Positions 1 through 10,396 of a stretch of DNA of 64,000 nucleotides are shown here, piece after piece. Each line of letters begins with the position of its first letter. Positions within the stretch are counted from its first letter, which is position 1. A program made the position numbers and the translations under genes. The notes under the pieces were generated by a model. That model saw nothing but the letters and a program-made list of their open reading frames with translations. It was not told the origin of the DNA and did no database searches. Source of the stretch: Nostoc sp. UHCC 0926 (lineage in GTDB: Bacteria; Cyanobacteriota; Cyanobacteriia; Cyanobacteriales; Nostocaceae); the NCBI RefSeq assembly GCF_028623165.1, contig NZ_CP117768.1:1364001-1428000 (forward strand), given 5' to 3'.

Positions 1-93
1 CAGCATGATGGTAATTTGCCCACTGGTGTAAGCACCAATAAAACCTGATGACAGCGCCAAAAAAGTGCAAATTAAAATTCTGTTTTTAATCAT
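1..93 (-). CDS. N-terminal start of a secreted or membrane protein, runs off the window
   Basis: An open frame of 31 codons starts with ATG at 93 and runs leftward out of the window. The visible residues begin MIKNRILICTFLALSSG and look like a signal peptide or membrane anchor: a short basic start, then a hydrophobic stretch. A purine-rich AGAGG lies 5-10 bases upstream and is supplied by the terminal inverted repeat of the adjoining MITE (94-220), so the element abuts the start codon. Only the leader is visible, so no family can be named. Confidence 0.4.
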   Translation of the reverse strand, partial: MIKNRILICTFLALSSGFIGAYTSGQITIML

Positions 94-220
94 TAGACCT
101 CTTGCAAAAGTCAAAAAATCAGAAATGTCATTCTGAGCAAAACGCAGTCAAGAGAAGAATCTCACTACTCTGTTTCGCTTTGCTCAACATGACAATTTAA
201 GCATTTATGCAAGAGGTCTA
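94..220. repeat. MITE-like element with 13-bp terminal inverted repeats
   Basis: The ends are exact inverted copies: TAGACCTCTTGCA (94-106) and TGCAAGAGGTCTA (208-220). The 127-bp element has no coding capacity. A diverged relative with the same kind of ends lies at 25490-25594. It sits directly before the start codon of the leftward gene at 1-93. Confidence 0.7.
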
Positions 221-244
221 TTGGTATTGGGTATTAGGCACTTG

Positions 245-285
245 TACTGAGCGAACGCAAGAGCGTCTCTAAGAGTTGCCGAACT
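245..285. repeat. Short dispersed repeat (GCGAACGCAAGAGC type)
   Basis: The segment carrying GAGCGAACGCAAGAGCGTC and CTCTAAGAGTTGCC recurs almost exactly in inverted orientation at 37655-37695, and related GACGCTGCGCGAA strings occur at 27838-27920 and 31540-31610. Non-coding and dispersed; function unknown. Confidence 0.55.
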
Positions 286-317
286 ATTGGTTATTTCCCC
301 CTGCTCCCCCTTCCCAA

Positions 318-3300
318 TCAACCTGTATTTCTCATCCCGGCTGCAATCCCATTAATAGTTAACAATGCTCCTCGCAGTAACTCGCCTTTGCTGTAACGAG
401 AGTGGATGATTCCAGAAGTAGCCGTAGTATTTAGGGACTGCCGTAGGCGCTTGAGTAGGGAAACTTGGATAAATCCCAAGGGGACAATTGTGCCATTGCG
501 TAACTGCACAGATCGTTGCAAGACAGGATCACCATCTAACAGTCGATTGTGGTCGGTGATTTTTAACACCAAATCCCTTGTAAGATAGAACTCGCTAGCA
601 ATTTGCTCAAAAACCTTGGCAAAACGAACCTGATCTTCTGGTTTTGACAATTCTTGGACGTAGTGGTGTGCCATTTGCATGTCTACTTTTGCCAAGGTCA
701 TCTCGGCCTTAGAAATCACCATCTTGAAAAAGGGCCACTTAACGTAAAAGTAACGTAGCAATTTCAAGTGTTCTTCTGGTTCTTCGTTCAAGAAGTTTTG
801 CACAGCTGTGCCAACGCCGTACCAGGAAGGCAGCAAAAAGCGAGTTTGTGTCCAGCTAAATACCCAAGGAATAGCTCGCAGACTACTTAAATCTTTCTTA
901 CCAGATGGACGCCGGGCTGGACGGGAACTAATTTGTAGCTGGCTAATTTCTTCAATGGGGGTTACTTGGTGGAAGAAGTCAACAAAATCAGGCTGTTCGT
1001 AGATTAGGGCCCGATAATGTTGACGCGATCGCGCTGCTAATTCTTCCATAATCTCATTCCAGGGTTCAATATCATCAAACCCTGTCCGCAGCAGGCTAGC
1101 TTGAATCACGGCAGTGGTGATGGTTTCCATGTGGTACAAAGCCAAGTCCAACAAGGAGTATTTGGAAGCCAAAACTTCTCCTTGTTCGGTAATTTTGATT
1201 CGCCCATTGATACTATGACCTGGTTGAGCCAAAATCGCCTCGTAAGCAGGGCCCCCACCCCGTCCCACAGAACCGCCGCGTCCGTGGAAAATCCGCAAAC
1301 TTAGATCATAATTTTCTGCTATTTCTTGCAGTGATTTTTGAGCTTTATGAATTTCCCAGTTGCTGCTTAAAAAACCAGAGTCTTTGTTGCTGTCAGAATA
1401 CCCCAGCATCACTTCTTGCAAGTTAGAGGGGAGGGGGGAGGAAGAGGCAGGGGGGGCAGGAGAGGATGAATTTTCATCGGCATCTTCTGCTTTTGTCTGT
1501 TCGTAGCCGCCGGCTAACAAGGCCCGATATAACGGGAGTTCAAACAGTTTCTGCATGACGCTTCTGGAGCGTTGTAAATCTTCTACTGTCTCAAATAGGG
1601 GGACAACTTGAATAGTTCCCACAGCAATGGCGGGGTCAAAAAGTCTGGCTTCTTTGGCTAACAGTAGTACTTCCAGCACGTCGCTCACGTCGCGGCACAT
1701 GCTGATAATGTAAGTTTGGCAGATGTTGATACCAAATTCTTGTTGCAGCGATCGCACAACGCGAAAGGTTTCAATTACATCGTTGGTTTTTTCAGAAAAT
1801 GGCAATTCTGCCGGAATTAACGGCCGCCGGGTTTGCAGTTCTCCTGTGAGCCAAGCGACTCTTTGCTCCTCAGATAGTTCGTTGTAAGGTTGAGATAATA
1901 GTTGCAGGTATTCCAGTATCTCATCGAGCGCATCAGCGTGGCGGGATGATTCTTGGCGGATATCTAGCTCTGTCAAGTTAAAACCAAAAATTTCTACCTG
2001 ACAGACCAGATTTTCTAATTCTCGACAGCTTAAGCCGGTTTCTGTCAAGTTGCGCTGAATCATTCGCAGTTCTGCTAAAAAATCGGCTCCCGAAAGATAC
2101 AGGGGACTATCTTGATTTTTTGGCGTTTCCCGATTATACAAAGCTAGATTGCGATCGCGAGTATTTTCTAGCCGTTTCAATACATAAGCCAGTTTCAGCC
2201 GATACGGTTCTTGTCGATAACGCAGCGCCAGTGCATCGTATACCTCACTCAACTGGGACTGCTCCAACTCTAGAGATTCCAGCAAATCTGGTAATACATC
2301 ACTCCAGTGCATCGACACACTCAACAATTCAATCAGATTTTTCACTGACTGAATATATCTCCCCAGCACCATTTTGCGCTGATAGCAAGCTGTCTGCCAG
2401 GTAATTTCTGGTGTGACTGATGGGTTCCCATCCCTGTCTGAGCCTACCCAGGAGCCGAAAGAGCAAAAGTTTTTACTCGGTGGTTCTAGCCAAGGAAAGG
2501 TATTGGATAGGGTGTGTTTGAAACGTTTATACAGTTGGGGAATGCCATCAAATAAAACTTCTTGGAAGTAGTGTAGGGCATAATCTACTTCATCCAGCAC
2601 AGTGGGTTTGAACTGGTGAAGTTCGTCTGTGCGCCACCACAGCCGAATTTCTTCGAGCAATTGTTCGCGCACATCTGCTGCTTCCCAAGGATATGCTCCT
2701 GGTGTGCTACCAGAGTGGTTTTCCAAGGTATCCAGTTTTTGTAATAGTTGTACCACCTGTCGCTGCTTATCTCGGATAGTATGACGAACAATTTCTGTCG
2801 GGTGCGCTGTGAAAACTAAGCGCACATCCAGATGTGCAATTAGACGTTGAATTTGCTGGGGTGGTACATTCAGTTTGAATAAATAGGGAAACAAGGCAGC
2901 GAAAGTACCTTTTGGTTTGACTGGCGCTTTTTCTAGATAACTCTTTCTCAGTAACTCTGCTGCTATTCCCCTGCTAACAGGCGCGTCATCTTCTCTTTGA
3001 TTGGAGGAATAGTTAACATTTGATGCTGTTTCCGGCGCTATAGCCTCTGTTTCTGCCTCATAGCGACTCAATTGCTGCCGTTGTTCATATTCCTGCTCTA
3101 TGATGTTAATCAACTGAAAATACAGAGCGAAAGCACGAGCTGCGCGGATTGCTTCGTTGATATTTAGTTGTTCAATCAATTTTACGGCTGAGGATGCTTG
3201 GTCATTTCTTGCTTGTCCTTCTGGTGAACATAAATCGCGCAACTGGCGCAACAAGTCTACCATGTTTTGACCGCATTCTTGCCGGAGAACTGACTCCCAC

Positions 3301-3395
3301 AATTCTTCCACTACCTGGAGACGATGACGCAAAAATAATTCCGACACCGGGTATATATCCGCAGTTTGAGACGAAGAGTATAAAAGGGAACCCAT
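318..3395 (-). CDS. ppc: Phosphoenolpyruvate carboxylase
   Basis: Cytosolic enzyme that carboxylates phosphoenolpyruvate with bicarbonate to oxaloacetate, the main anaplerotic route in cyanobacteria (carbon skeletons for amino acids, especially during nitrogen assimilation). At 1025 aa it has the usual cyanobacterial length. Family hallmarks are visible: the [12 protein letters not shown] histidine motif near residue 197, the [12 protein letters not shown] box, [10 protein letters not shown], the glycine loop [14 protein letters not shown] and the conserved C-terminus ending RNTG. A Ser/Pro-rich stretch (about residues 645-660) just before [10 protein letters not shown] is an extra surface loop. 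The ATG at 3395 is the first in frame and fits the family N-terminus. It is transcribed alone, away from the small membrane protein gene at 3498-3734. Family assignment is certain; the effect of the loop is not known. Confidence 0.97.
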   Translation of the reverse strand: MGSLLYSSSQTADIYPVSELFLRHRLQVVEELWESVLRQECGQNMVDLLRQLRDLCSPEGQARNDQASSAVKLIEQLNINEAIRAARAFALYFQLINIIEQEYEQRQQLSRYEAETEAIAPETASNVNYSSNQREDDAPVSRGIAAELLRKSYLEKAPVKPKGTFAALFPYLFKLNVPPQQIQRLIAHLDVRLVFTAHPTEIVRHTIRDKQRQVVQLLQKLDTLENHSGSTPGAYPWEAADVREQLLEEIRLWWRTDELHQFKPTVLDEVDYALHYFQEVLFDGIPQLYKRFKHTLSNTFPWLEPPSKNFCSFGSWVGSDRDGNPSVTPEITWQTACYQRKMVLGRYIQSVKNLIELLSVSMHWSDVLPDLLESLELEQSQLSEVYDALALRYRQEPYRLKLAYVLKRLENTRDRNLALYNRETPKNQDSPLYLSGADFLAELRMIQRNLTETGLSCRELENLVCQVEIFGFNLTELDIRQESSRHADALDEILEYLQLLSQPYNELSEEQRVAWLTGELQTRRPLIPAELPFSEKTNDVIETFRVVRSLQQEFGINICQTYIISMCRDVSDVLEVLLLAKEARLFDPAIAVGTIQVVPLFETVEDLQRSRSVMQKLFELPLYRALLAGGYEQTKAEDADENSSSPAPPASSSPLPSNLQEVMLGYSDSNKDSGFLSSNWEIHKAQKSLQEIAENYDLSLRIFHGRGGSVGRGGGPAYEAILAQPGHSINGRIKITEQGEVLASKYSLLDLALYHMETITTAVIQASLLRTGFDDIEPWNEIMEELAARSRQHYRALIYEQPDFVDFFHQVTPIEEISQLQISSRPARRPSGKKDLSSLRAIPWVFSWTQTRFLLPSWYGVGTAVQNFLNEEPEEHLKLLRYFYVKWPFFKMVISKAEMTLAKVDMQMAHHYVQELSKPEDQVRFAKVFEQIASEFYLTRDLVLKITDHNRLLDGDPVLQRSVQLRNGTIVPLGFIQVSLLKRLRQSLNTTATSGIIHSRYSKGELLRGALLTINGIAAGMRNTG

Positions 3396-3497
3396 ATTCT
3401 CTATTGTTGTAAAGCTAATTACTGTTTACGCTTCTAGGTTTTACACCTAATGCTCATCCTGTTGTTCCTGAGCAAATAATTATTTGGTGTATATTTT

Positions 3498-3734
3498 TTA
3501 AGTTTGATCAGTTTCGTGATCCTCTGGGAAGTCGAGAATGGGTAGGCGATCGCCTCGAAATAATTCTTCACTGGCTTCCCCTATGGCTTCTAGTGCTCTT
3601 ACTGTAGTTTTTCCTGTAATCAGCAACAGTAATATAGACGCTGTACCTATTTGTAAAAGGAATGACTGGGGAATGCTAAATAAATCCGGATTGGATGCGG
3701 GGTTAGATGAGGGCTGTTGGTTGGCAGAAGGCAT
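3498..3734 (-). CDS. Small single-pass membrane protein, unknown function
   Basis: A 78-aa protein with a Ser/Asn/Pro-rich N-terminus, one hydrophobic segment (about residues 26-41, FLLQIGTASILLLLITG) and an acidic C-terminal tail ending HETDQT. It is followed on the same strand, about 100 bp on, by ppc, but the gap and different character give no reason to assign a shared role. Its composition and codon use look like real coding sequence. No function recognised. Confidence 0.6.
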   Translation of the reverse strand: MPSANQQPSSNPASNPDLFSIPQSFLLQIGTASILLLLITGKTTVRALEAIGEASEELFRGDRLPILDFPEDHETDQT

Positions 3735-4239
3735 TGCTAATTTTTGGTTATGGGAATTATGAGTAAAAAGGAGTTAGAAGTTAGGAGTAGAGACGCGATT
3801 AATCGCGTCTGTACAGGAGTTAGGATTACGCGATTAATCGCGTCTGTACAGGAATTAGGATTACTCCAATGATCAAAAGACGGAGTTTAAATGAGATAAG
3901 CTTGTTGTTTGTTTGGCTCATCAGGGTCGTTAGCGCAATGGGACGCAAGTCCAGCTTTAAAGGACAAGTCATCAGCCAGTCATATAGAATTATTCTGACT
4001 CCTGGCTCCTAACCCCTAACTCCTAACTTCTAATTTATGACTCCCTATTAGTAAAATAAACGCAAAACTCAACATTAGTCAGACTCGCAACCTGTACAAG
4101 ACTATCTTGTCCGATTTTGTAAGCTACGAAGGTAACAAAATTGTTAAAAAAAACCGTCAGCGTGTGATAGACCTATGGTTCTAGTTTACAAGTGCAGGCA
4201 CTATCCCCCAACAATCGCTTCCTGTAAATTTAACTTCCG
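3735..4239. other. Intergenic spacer with a tandem repeat
   Basis: This 505-bp gap contains the 2 x 35-bp tandem repeat at 3793-3862. The rest holds clusters of CTAACTCCTAAC-type low-complexity sequence (about 3965-4030) that are common between Nostoc genes. No open frame with coding character and no clear promoter for the gene at 4240 could be assigned. Confidence 0.5.
3793..3862. repeat. Two tandem 35-bp repeats, each with a 16-bp palindrome
   Basis: Units at 3793-3827 and 3828-3862 differ at one base. Each begins with the perfect palindrome ACGCGATTAATCGCGT followed by CTGTACAGGA(G/A)TTAGGATT. Non-coding. Confidence 0.75.
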
Positions 4240-7200
4240 ATGAAAACAGTATTACCAGATCGCCAGCAATCCTTAGTGCAATGGGTAAGCCAAGCAACAG
4301 GGATCAACACTTTCGGGGTGAAAGTCCGATTACGGGGAAATGACCTTCATATTCTTTGTGAAGGTACAGAATGTCCCCAGCGTTGGCGTACTTTGTCTGA
4401 TTTGCTGCAAGCACTACAGCAAACAAACTTAGATATCCTCACAAGCAACGAACAACCCTCAATATATCAAGTATTTGTCTATGGCCGGAGAAAAGGGGAG
4501 CAGCGCCCCAAATGGTGCCATCGGGTTTACTTGAATCAAATAGAAAAGCATCTGGAGCAGGTGCAGCAAGCACTGCTAGTAGACTCGGAAAAATCAAAAC
4601 AATCGGGTGGGGCGCTGATTGTCTCTAACGAAAGTTTGGCACGCCAAGGTAACCCAGAAGCCATTGCTCGGTATCTTAGTGAAACTTTAAGTGTATTAGG
4701 CGTATCAGTACAGGTAAAGATTAAGCCATATAACTCAAAGAACTCTCAGCCGGAAGAAAATCGCCTATGGATATTTTGCCAGTCGAGCTATAGCCCTGAT
4801 GCATCGTTGCTTGCTGAACCAATAGCGCAGAAGTTGCGTTATCTCAAGCTTTCCGGCTACCAAGATGCAATAATTGTTTCCCAGGTGAGCGGTGAAACAG
4901 CCCCTGATTGGCTGCTGCGAGTGGATTTGACGCCACCAGAGGTGATGCTTAAGGAGTGGGCGCGTTGGGGGGATGTCCAAGCGATCGCTCGATTATTAAC
5001 TGAGGTATTGTCAAGCTTAAAAGTTGCTGTCCAAACTTCTGTTAAAGAATCAACCCTACATATCTTTTGTACCCCAGCTTTTGATCCCTTAGGAACTGCT
5101 CCAATCCCCGACAAGGTAGTGTGCTTAGAGGCGATTTTACCTCAGCTAGAAGCGATCGCTCCCCAAGGCATTCTCGCCGCCACCGTATACGGACAAAAAG
5201 CAGGCGACAATCAACCCACTTGGATTGATTGGCTGGCTTTACCTGCTGCAAAGCATCCCGTCTTTGCCACATCGCCGCTAGATTTGGCAAATACTGGCGA
5301 TCAACCAGCGATCATTTTTTTACTAGAACGTTTACTCAATCCTGACCTGGATTGGCGGCTATTGACAGGTGGAATTCGCGTCCTCCTGCTGAACAAAAAT
5401 GATTTATTGCACATCATGTGTGATGCACCTGTTTGTCCAGGGCGTCAACAAGTAGCAAACAAAGTTACGCAGTTTATCCGCCAGTTAAAAATTCCCGGTA
5501 TTATGGGGGTACGTGTCTACGGTCGCCGGGCTGGGAATAAAGAACCTTTTTGGAACTATGGCGTTGATCTTGAGCATCGCCAACGTTTAGTCCCAGAAGC
5601 AACCCCAGAATTTGCTGCTACTTCTAAATATGTTAACGATCTGGTAACCTCTGAGACTAGTGAACCAATTTTGCGCCCCAACTTAACCACAGAAGAAGTT
5701 CAAAGTTTTGTTACAGAAGTAGCGCGAGATTGGATAGTAGCGGCGAGTGCAAGAGCGAAAAAATTCCTGTTGAAAAGCCAGCTATTTACCGAAAGCCAGC
5801 AGTCAGCCGAACAGAAACCTGATGTTCAAGGACTTAAGATTGCTCTGGTTTGGGGGACACTGGGATTATTACTTACCCTCCAAACTGATTGGGTGTTGGG
5901 TCAAATTATTGCCTGGACTACGCCGACGCCAAAAGTCGCCAGTGTCTTGCCTTCATCATCTTCTGGGCAAAAGGCATCTTTGATATCAGGGACAACTCAG
6001 AGTCAGAAACCGACATTTTTTCCTAGCACTTCCAAAATAAAATCTCCTCCAAATCAGAGTTCTGTATTTAATGCTTCTGAATTTACTCAAAGTGATGATC
6101 CTCCGGGGAAGAATTTGGCAGCCGCACCACTGAAGGAAAAGGCAACCGCAACAGCTATTCTTTTAGCAGCGCGATCGCAGATGCCAAGTTTCAATGTCAG
6201 GCAGTTAGACGAGCAACTAGCACTGTATAAACAGCGTTTGGCTAGAACTGGTAGTCCGCCAAATGTGTTGATTATTGGCTCCTCCCGCGCCCTCAGGGGA
6301 ATAGATCCGGCAGCACTTTCTAAAGCTTTAGCGACTCAGGGCTATCCAAATCTTGACGTGTTTAACTTTGGGATCAACGGTGCTACCGCACAAGTTGTAG
6401 ACTTTGTGATTCGCCACGTACTGGAACCATCAGAACTGCCTAAAATAATTATCTGGGCAGATGGTGCGCGTGCTTTCAACGGTGGACGTGAGGATATTAC
6501 CTTTAAATCCATCGCTGCATCAGCTGGTTATAAACAAGCATTTCAAAAAGCGCCAACAACTGCCAATAGCAATGATTCGCCCAAAAATCAGGTAAGTTCG
6601 CGAGAACAAAAGATAAAAGAAGAAAAACAGGAGATTAGTACCTATGAAGCTGTCAATCATTCGTTAAATCAGGCTCTAGCATCTCTTTCTGCTAGCTACC
6701 AAAACCGCGACCAAATTAAAAGTTTACTGCAAAAACAACTGCTCATCCTTGGTCGCAATCAGACAGTTACATCACAAAAACAGCTAACAGATGGTACTTC
6801 AGATGAAAGTACTTCCCAGCAAGCAGTTGATTTTGATGGCTTTCTACCTTTGTCTATTCGTTTCAATCCTGCTAGATACTATCAAAAACATTCTAGAGTT
6901 CCCGGAAATTACGACAACGACTATAAATCTTTCCAAGTAGAAGGAGAGCAAGATGCTGCCTTTCAAGAAGTACTTCAGTTTACCCAGTCTCAGAAAATTT
7001 CCTTAGTGTTTGTCAACATGCCTCTCACGGAAGATTATTTAGATCCAGTGCGTACACAATATGAGCAAGAATTTCAGCAATATATGTCGCATTTGGCTAC
7101 TAATCCCAACTTTATTTATCGTGATTTGAGCCAACAGTGGTCAAAAACAAATGACTACTTTTCTGATCCCAGCCACCTCAACCGCTTTGGAGCATACGAA

Positions 7201-7251
7201 GTCTCCAAAAAGCTGGCTAATGATCCAATGATTCCTTGGCCAGCGAAGTAG
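4240..7251 (+). CDS. DUF1574 family protein: four N-terminal repeats, TM segment, SGNH-like domain
   Basis: A 1003-aa protein. Residues 1-430 contain four diverged repeats of about 90-110 aa, each ending in a (V/A)xVYGxxxG..P.W pattern (for example GVRVYGRRAG). A membrane segment follows (about 530-550, IALVWGTLGLLLTLQTDWVL), then a Ser/Pro linker, then a C-terminal SGNH/GDSL-like domain: the nucleophile block NVLIIGSSRALRGIDP near residue 685 and a DPSHLN block near residue 980, matching the Asp-x-x-His of such hydrolases and acetyltransferases. An MBOAT acyltransferase gene follows 130 bp downstream on the same strand. In alginate-type systems an MBOAT protein and an SGNH partner move acetyl groups onto exported polysaccharide; by analogy this protein may be the periplasmic partner. 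The enzymatic role is inference. Confidence 0.85.
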   Translation: MKTVLPDRQQSLVQWVSQATGINTFGVKVRLRGNDLHILCEGTECPQRWRTLSDLLQALQQTNLDILTSNEQPSIYQVFVYGRRKGEQRPKWCHRVYLNQIEKHLEQVQQALLVDSEKSKQSGGALIVSNESLARQGNPEAIARYLSETLSVLGVSVQVKIKPYNSKNSQPEENRLWIFCQSSYSPDASLLAEPIAQKLRYLKLSGYQDAIIVSQVSGETAPDWLLRVDLTPPEVMLKEWARWGDVQAIARLLTEVLSSLKVAVQTSVKESTLHIFCTPAFDPLGTAPIPDKVVCLEAILPQLEAIAPQGILAATVYGQKAGDNQPTWIDWLALPAAKHPVFATSPLDLANTGDQPAIIFLLERLLNPDLDWRLLTGGIRVLLLNKNDLLHIMCDAPVCPGRQQVANKVTQFIRQLKIPGIMGVRVYGRRAGNKEPFWNYGVDLEHRQRLVPEATPEFAATSKYVNDLVTSETSEPILRPNLTTEEVQSFVTEVARDWIVAASARAKKFLLKSQLFTESQQSAEQKPDVQGLKIALVWGTLGLLLTLQTDWVLGQIIAWTTPTPKVASVLPSSSSGQKASLISGTTQSQKPTFFPSTSKIKSPPNQSSVFNASEFTQSDDPPGKNLAAAPLKEKATATAILLAARSQMPSFNVRQLDEQLALYKQRLARTGSPPNVLIIGSSRALRGIDPAALSKALATQGYPNLDVFNFGINGATAQVVDFVIRHVLEPSELPKIIIWADGARAFNGGREDITFKSIAASAGYKQAFQKAPTTANSNDSPKNQVSSREQKIKEEKQEISTYEAVNHSLNQALASLSASYQNRDQIKSLLQKQLLILGRNQTVTSQKQLTDGTSDESTSQQAVDFDGFLPLSIRFNPARYYQKHSRVPGNYDNDYKSFQVEGEQDAAFQEVLQFTQSQKISLVFVNMPLTEDYLDPVRTQYEQEFQQYMSHLATNPNFIYRDLSQQWSKTNDYFSDPSHLNRFGAYEVSKKLANDPMIPWPAK

Positions 7252-7304
7252 AGAAGTGAGGGGGCAGGGGAGCAGGGGAGCAGGGGGCAGGGGGGAAATA
7301 ACCA

Positions 7305-7361
7305 AATGCCCAATCCCCAATGCCCAATCCCCAATGCCCAATCCCCAATGCCCAATGCCCC
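7305..7361. repeat. STRR heptanucleotide repeats (CCCAATC/CCCAATG)
   Basis: About eight consecutive 7-mers alternate between CCCAATC and CCCAATG, preceded by G-rich AGGGGAGCAGGGG runs (7260-7295). Short tandemly repeated heptamers of this class are a known feature of heterocystous cyanobacteria. They lie between the DUF1574 and MBOAT genes and do not interrupt either. Confidence 0.85.
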
Positions 7362-7383
7362 ATAACAAATAAACAAATAACAA

Positions 7384-8883
7384 ATGAACTTTATATCAAT
7401 TTTCTATGGGCTGTTCTTGCTGAGTGTGTTAGGAATTTACTGGTCTTTAGCACAACATAAACTGCGATTGTGGACGCTGCTAATTGCCAGTTTGGTTTTC
7501 TATGCATCTTTGCACATCCAATACATCCCATTACTATTAGCATTGACGTTTATTAATTTCCGTGTGGGGCTGGAGATTGGGAAAAACACATCACCAGGAA
7601 AACATTCTCTTGACTGGCAAATTTCTAATGAAGAGTGGCAATTTGCCCAAGGTGATTGGAATCGTCGTCGTCTAAAACTTTTGTGGCTGGGGGTAACTCT
7701 AAATGTTTTACTATTATTAGCTTTTAAGTATTTTACCCCTTTATTTAAGTTTGTTTTTCATGTGCAAACAAATTCACCAGATAGCTCTTTTAAATTGATT
7801 GCACCCTTGGGAATTTCATTTTTTACCTTTGAATGCATTGCTTATTTAATAGATGTCTATCGTGGTGCCCCTGCGACTGAGCAGTTTCTCAAATTTGCCA
7901 CCTACAAATTATTCTTCGCCAAACTGATTTCCGGCCCGATTACGCGCTACCACAACTTGGCAAATCAATTCAATACGCTAGACTTCCCCAGTGCCGATAG
8001 AGTATCTGAGGCGCTGTGGTTAATTGCTAGGGGCGCAGTCAAAAAAGGTATTTTGGCAGACCACCTGGGAATTTTCGTTGATTTATGTTTTGGTAATTTA
8101 CAACGGGCGGGTAGTACCGATCTCTGGTTAGCTACATTCGCCTACGGCTTGCAATTATATCTAGATTTCAACGGTTACGTAGACATTGCCCGTGGTAGTG
8201 CTTTGCTTTTCGGCTTGGTTCTGCCTGAGAATTTTGACTTTCCCTACTTCAGCACCAATATTGGAGAATTTTGGCGGCGCTGGCACATGACTCTAGGAGA
8301 TTGGCTACGTAACTATGTCTACTTTCCTTTGGGTGGTTCCCGTCGAGGTTTAGTCCGTACCTGCTGGAATTTATTTATTGTGATGCTAATCGCTGGTATC
8401 TGGCACGGTGCTGCCTTGGGTTATGTAGTTTGGGGTATATTCCACGGGTTAGCTTTGGTGGTTCATCGACTTACAGATACGATAAGCGATCGCTTTAAAA
8501 ATCTAGAACAATTCTGGCAAAATCCTCTGGGTATCTTTGTCGCTTGGTTATTAACCCAACTGATGGTTTTTACCTCTTGGATCTGGTTCCGCTTACCTAA
8601 TCTTCAAGACTCTTCTTTGGTAATTCGACATCTTTGGGGTTATCCAGCTGACGCCCAGTTTGCTGAAAAGGTCTATGTAGAAGCCTTAAATATGAGCCAA
8701 TACCAACTTACTTGGGTACTTCTAACTTTAGCTGCCCTTATGGGTGTAGTCTATGCCTTCAACCGGATGCTGAAGTTAGAGTTTAATTGGCCCCTTAAGC
8801 TTGTCTTCGTCCCCCTATGTTTCTACGCTGTTTGGTTATTAGCTCCTGAAGGCAGTTTGCCCTACATCTACTTTGATTTTTAA
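7384..8883 (+). CDS. MBOAT family O-acyltransferase (AlgI-like)
   Basis: A 499-aa polytopic inner-membrane protein with about ten hydrophobic segments. The MBOAT core is clear: the amphipathic block FWRRWHMTLGDWLRNYVY (about 300-317) and the catalytic-His block AGIWHGAALGYVVWG (about 338-352). Such proteins pass acyl groups from cytoplasmic donors across the membrane to extracellular polymers. The gene lies 132 bp after the DUF1574/SGNH gene on the same strand, separated only by STRR repeats, so the two probably form one acetylation unit. The polysaccharide substrate cannot be read from the sequence. The ATG at 7384 fits the usual N-terminus (MNFISIFYGLF). Confidence 0.93.
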   Translation: MNFISIFYGLFLLSVLGIYWSLAQHKLRLWTLLIASLVFYASLHIQYIPLLLALTFINFRVGLEIGKNTSPGKHSLDWQISNEEWQFAQGDWNRRRLKLLWLGVTLNVLLLLAFKYFTPLFKFVFHVQTNSPDSSFKLIAPLGISFFTFECIAYLIDVYRGAPATEQFLKFATYKLFFAKLISGPITRYHNLANQFNTLDFPSADRVSEALWLIARGAVKKGILADHLGIFVDLCFGNLQRAGSTDLWLATFAYGLQLYLDFNGYVDIARGSALLFGLVLPENFDFPYFSTNIGEFWRRWHMTLGDWLRNYVYFPLGGSRRGLVRTCWNLFIVMLIAGIWHGAALGYVVWGIFHGLALVVHRLTDTISDRFKNLEQFWQNPLGIFVAWLLTQLMVFTSWIWFRLPNLQDSSLVIRHLWGYPADAQFAEKVYVEALNMSQYQLTWVLLTLAALMGVVYAFNRMLKLEFNWPLKLVFVPLCFYAVWLLAPEGSLPYIYFDF

Positions 8884-9252
8884 GTTTCTACAAACAATCA
8901 ATAGAAACATAAGACAATCTACAACTTATTATTTCGTTACAAATTAACAAAACTTAAAAATTTTTTAACAGGTTATTTGTAAAGGAATGTAAAGACAATT
9001 AACTAGGCGATCGCGTCATTGAGTTAAATAGCTAGTTGGGTGTGTAAATTGCTTACAAAGCTTCAATCTATTACTTTTACCACTATTGTTTATAATCGGA
9101 AAACTTTACAGTTTGATGAGATTTTGAAATAATTATGTTACAGAATATTAAATCAAAGATCGCGTCAAAGTAAATTCATATAAACTGAAATTTAACAGGC
9201 GAAAATGAGTTCGCTTGTTTCATATTTAAGAACTCATAGCACTTATAAAACC
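8884..9252 (+). promoter_or_regulatory. psbA upstream region and 5-prime leader
   Basis: A 369-bp AT-rich gap before psbA. A TATAAT match at 9091-9096 is the best -10 candidate, but no good -35 is spaced to it. That would give a leader of about 150 nt. The leader contains an RNA hairpin at 9194-9219: AACAGGCGAA pairs with TTCGCTTGTT through one G-U pair around a 6-nt loop. No Shine-Dalgarno sequence precedes the D1 start codon at 9253. Promoter position is a guess; the hairpin is seen directly. Confidence 0.4.
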
Positions 9253-10335
9253 ATGACCACAACCTTACAACGGCGCTCTGGCGCTAACGTATGGGATCGC
9301 TTTTGCGAGTGGATCACCAGCACTGACAACCGTATTTATGTCGGTTGGTTCGGCGTACTGATGATTCCAACCCTGCTAGCTGCTACCACCTGCTTCGTAA
9401 TTGCCTTCATCGCTGCTCCTCCTGTAGACATTGATGGTATCCGCGAACCAGTTGCAGGCTCTTTGATCTACGGAAACAACATCATCTCTGGTGCAGTTGT
9501 TCCTTCTTCAAACGCCATCGGCTTGCACTTCTACCCAATCTGGGAAGCTGCTTCCTTAGATGAGTGGTTATACAATGGTGGTCCTTACCAGTTGGTAGTT
9601 TTCCACTTCTTGATCGGTTGCGCTACCTACCTGGGTCGTCAGTGGGAACTTTCTTACCGCTTAGGTATGCGTCCTTGGATCTGCGTAGCTTACAGCGCAC
9701 CTTTGGCTTCCGCTACCGCAGTATTCTTGATCTACCCCATCGGTCAAGGTTCTTTCTCTGATGGTATGCCTTTGGGTATATCTGGAACCTTCAACTTCAT
9801 GATTGTGTTCCAAGCAGAACATAACATCTTGATGCACCCCTTCCACATGTTAGGTGTGGCTGGTGTATTCGGCGGTTCCTTGTTCTCTGCAATGCACGGT
9901 TCTCTTGTTACTTCTTCCTTGGTTCGTGAAACCACCGAAACCGAATCATTAAACTACGGTTATAAGTTCGGTCAAGAAGAAGAAACCTACAACATCGTTG
10001 CAGCCCACGGCTACTTCGGTCGTTTAATTTTCCAATACGCATCATTCCAAAACAGCCGTCAATTGCACTTCTTGCTCGCAGCTTGGCCTGTCATTGGTAT
10101 CTGGTTTACCGCTTTGGGTATCAGCACAATGGCGTTCAACTTGAACGGTTTCAACTTCAACCAGTCAATCATTGACTCTCAAGGTCGCGTCATTAGCACC
10201 TGGGCAGACGTAATCAACCGCGCTAACTTGGGTATGGAAGTAATGCACGAGCGCAATGCTCACAACTTCCCCCTAGACTTAGCTGCTGGTGAAGTTACTC
10301 CTGTAGCAATGACTGCTCCTGCTATCAACGGTTAA
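9253..10335 (+). CDS. psbA: Photosystem II reaction centre protein D1, Gln130 (D1:1) type
   Basis: D1 core subunit of photosystem II in the thylakoid membrane; it binds pheophytin, P680 chlorophyll, QB and the Mn4CaO5 cluster. The 360-aa product begins [17 protein letters not shown]. Counting from that Met, all key residues are present: Tyr161, Asp170, Glu189, His190, His198, His215, Ser264, His272, His332, Glu333, Asp342 and the processing site after Ala344. Residue 130 is Gln, the state of the constitutive D1:1 isoform; Glu130 marks high-light D1:2 forms. An in-frame ATG at 9205 would add 16 residues not found in the family, so 9253 is preferred. A strong terminator follows. Heterocystous cyanobacteria carry several psbA copies; only one is in this window. 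Confidence 0.98.
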   Translation: MTTTLQRRSGANVWDRFCEWITSTDNRIYVGWFGVLMIPTLLAATTCFVIAFIAAPPVDIDGIREPVAGSLIYGNNIISGAVVPSSNAIGLHFYPIWEAASLDEWLYNGGPYQLVVFHFLIGCATYLGRQWELSYRLGMRPWICVAYSAPLASATAVFLIYPIGQGSFSDGMPLGISGTFNFMIVFQAEHNILMHPFHMLGVAGVFGGSLFSAMHGSLVTSSLVRETTETESLNYGYKFGQEEETYNIVAAHGYFGRLIFQYASFQNSRQLHFLLAAWPVIGIWFTALGISTMAFNLNGFNFNQSIIDSQGRVISTWADVINRANLGMEVMHERNAHNFPLDLAAGEVTPVAMTAPAING

Positions 10336-10354
10336 TTCTGAAGATTAGCTAAAT

Positions 10355-10387
10355 AAAAAGCGCCCTCCAGAAATGGGGGGCGCTTTT
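10355..10387 (+). terminator. Rho-independent terminator of psbA
   Basis: AAAAGCGCCCTCC and GGGGGGCGCTTTT form a GC-rich stem (one mismatch) around a short loop, flanked by A and T runs, 20 bp after the psbA stop codon. Confidence 0.9.
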
Positions 10388-10396
10388 GAGTTGTAA

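Noticed and set aside
9205..9252. Upstream ATG giving a 376-aa D1 protein
   Set aside because: The extra 16 residues are not part of D1; the family starts at MTTTLQRR, and the upstream ATG lies in a hairpin loop.
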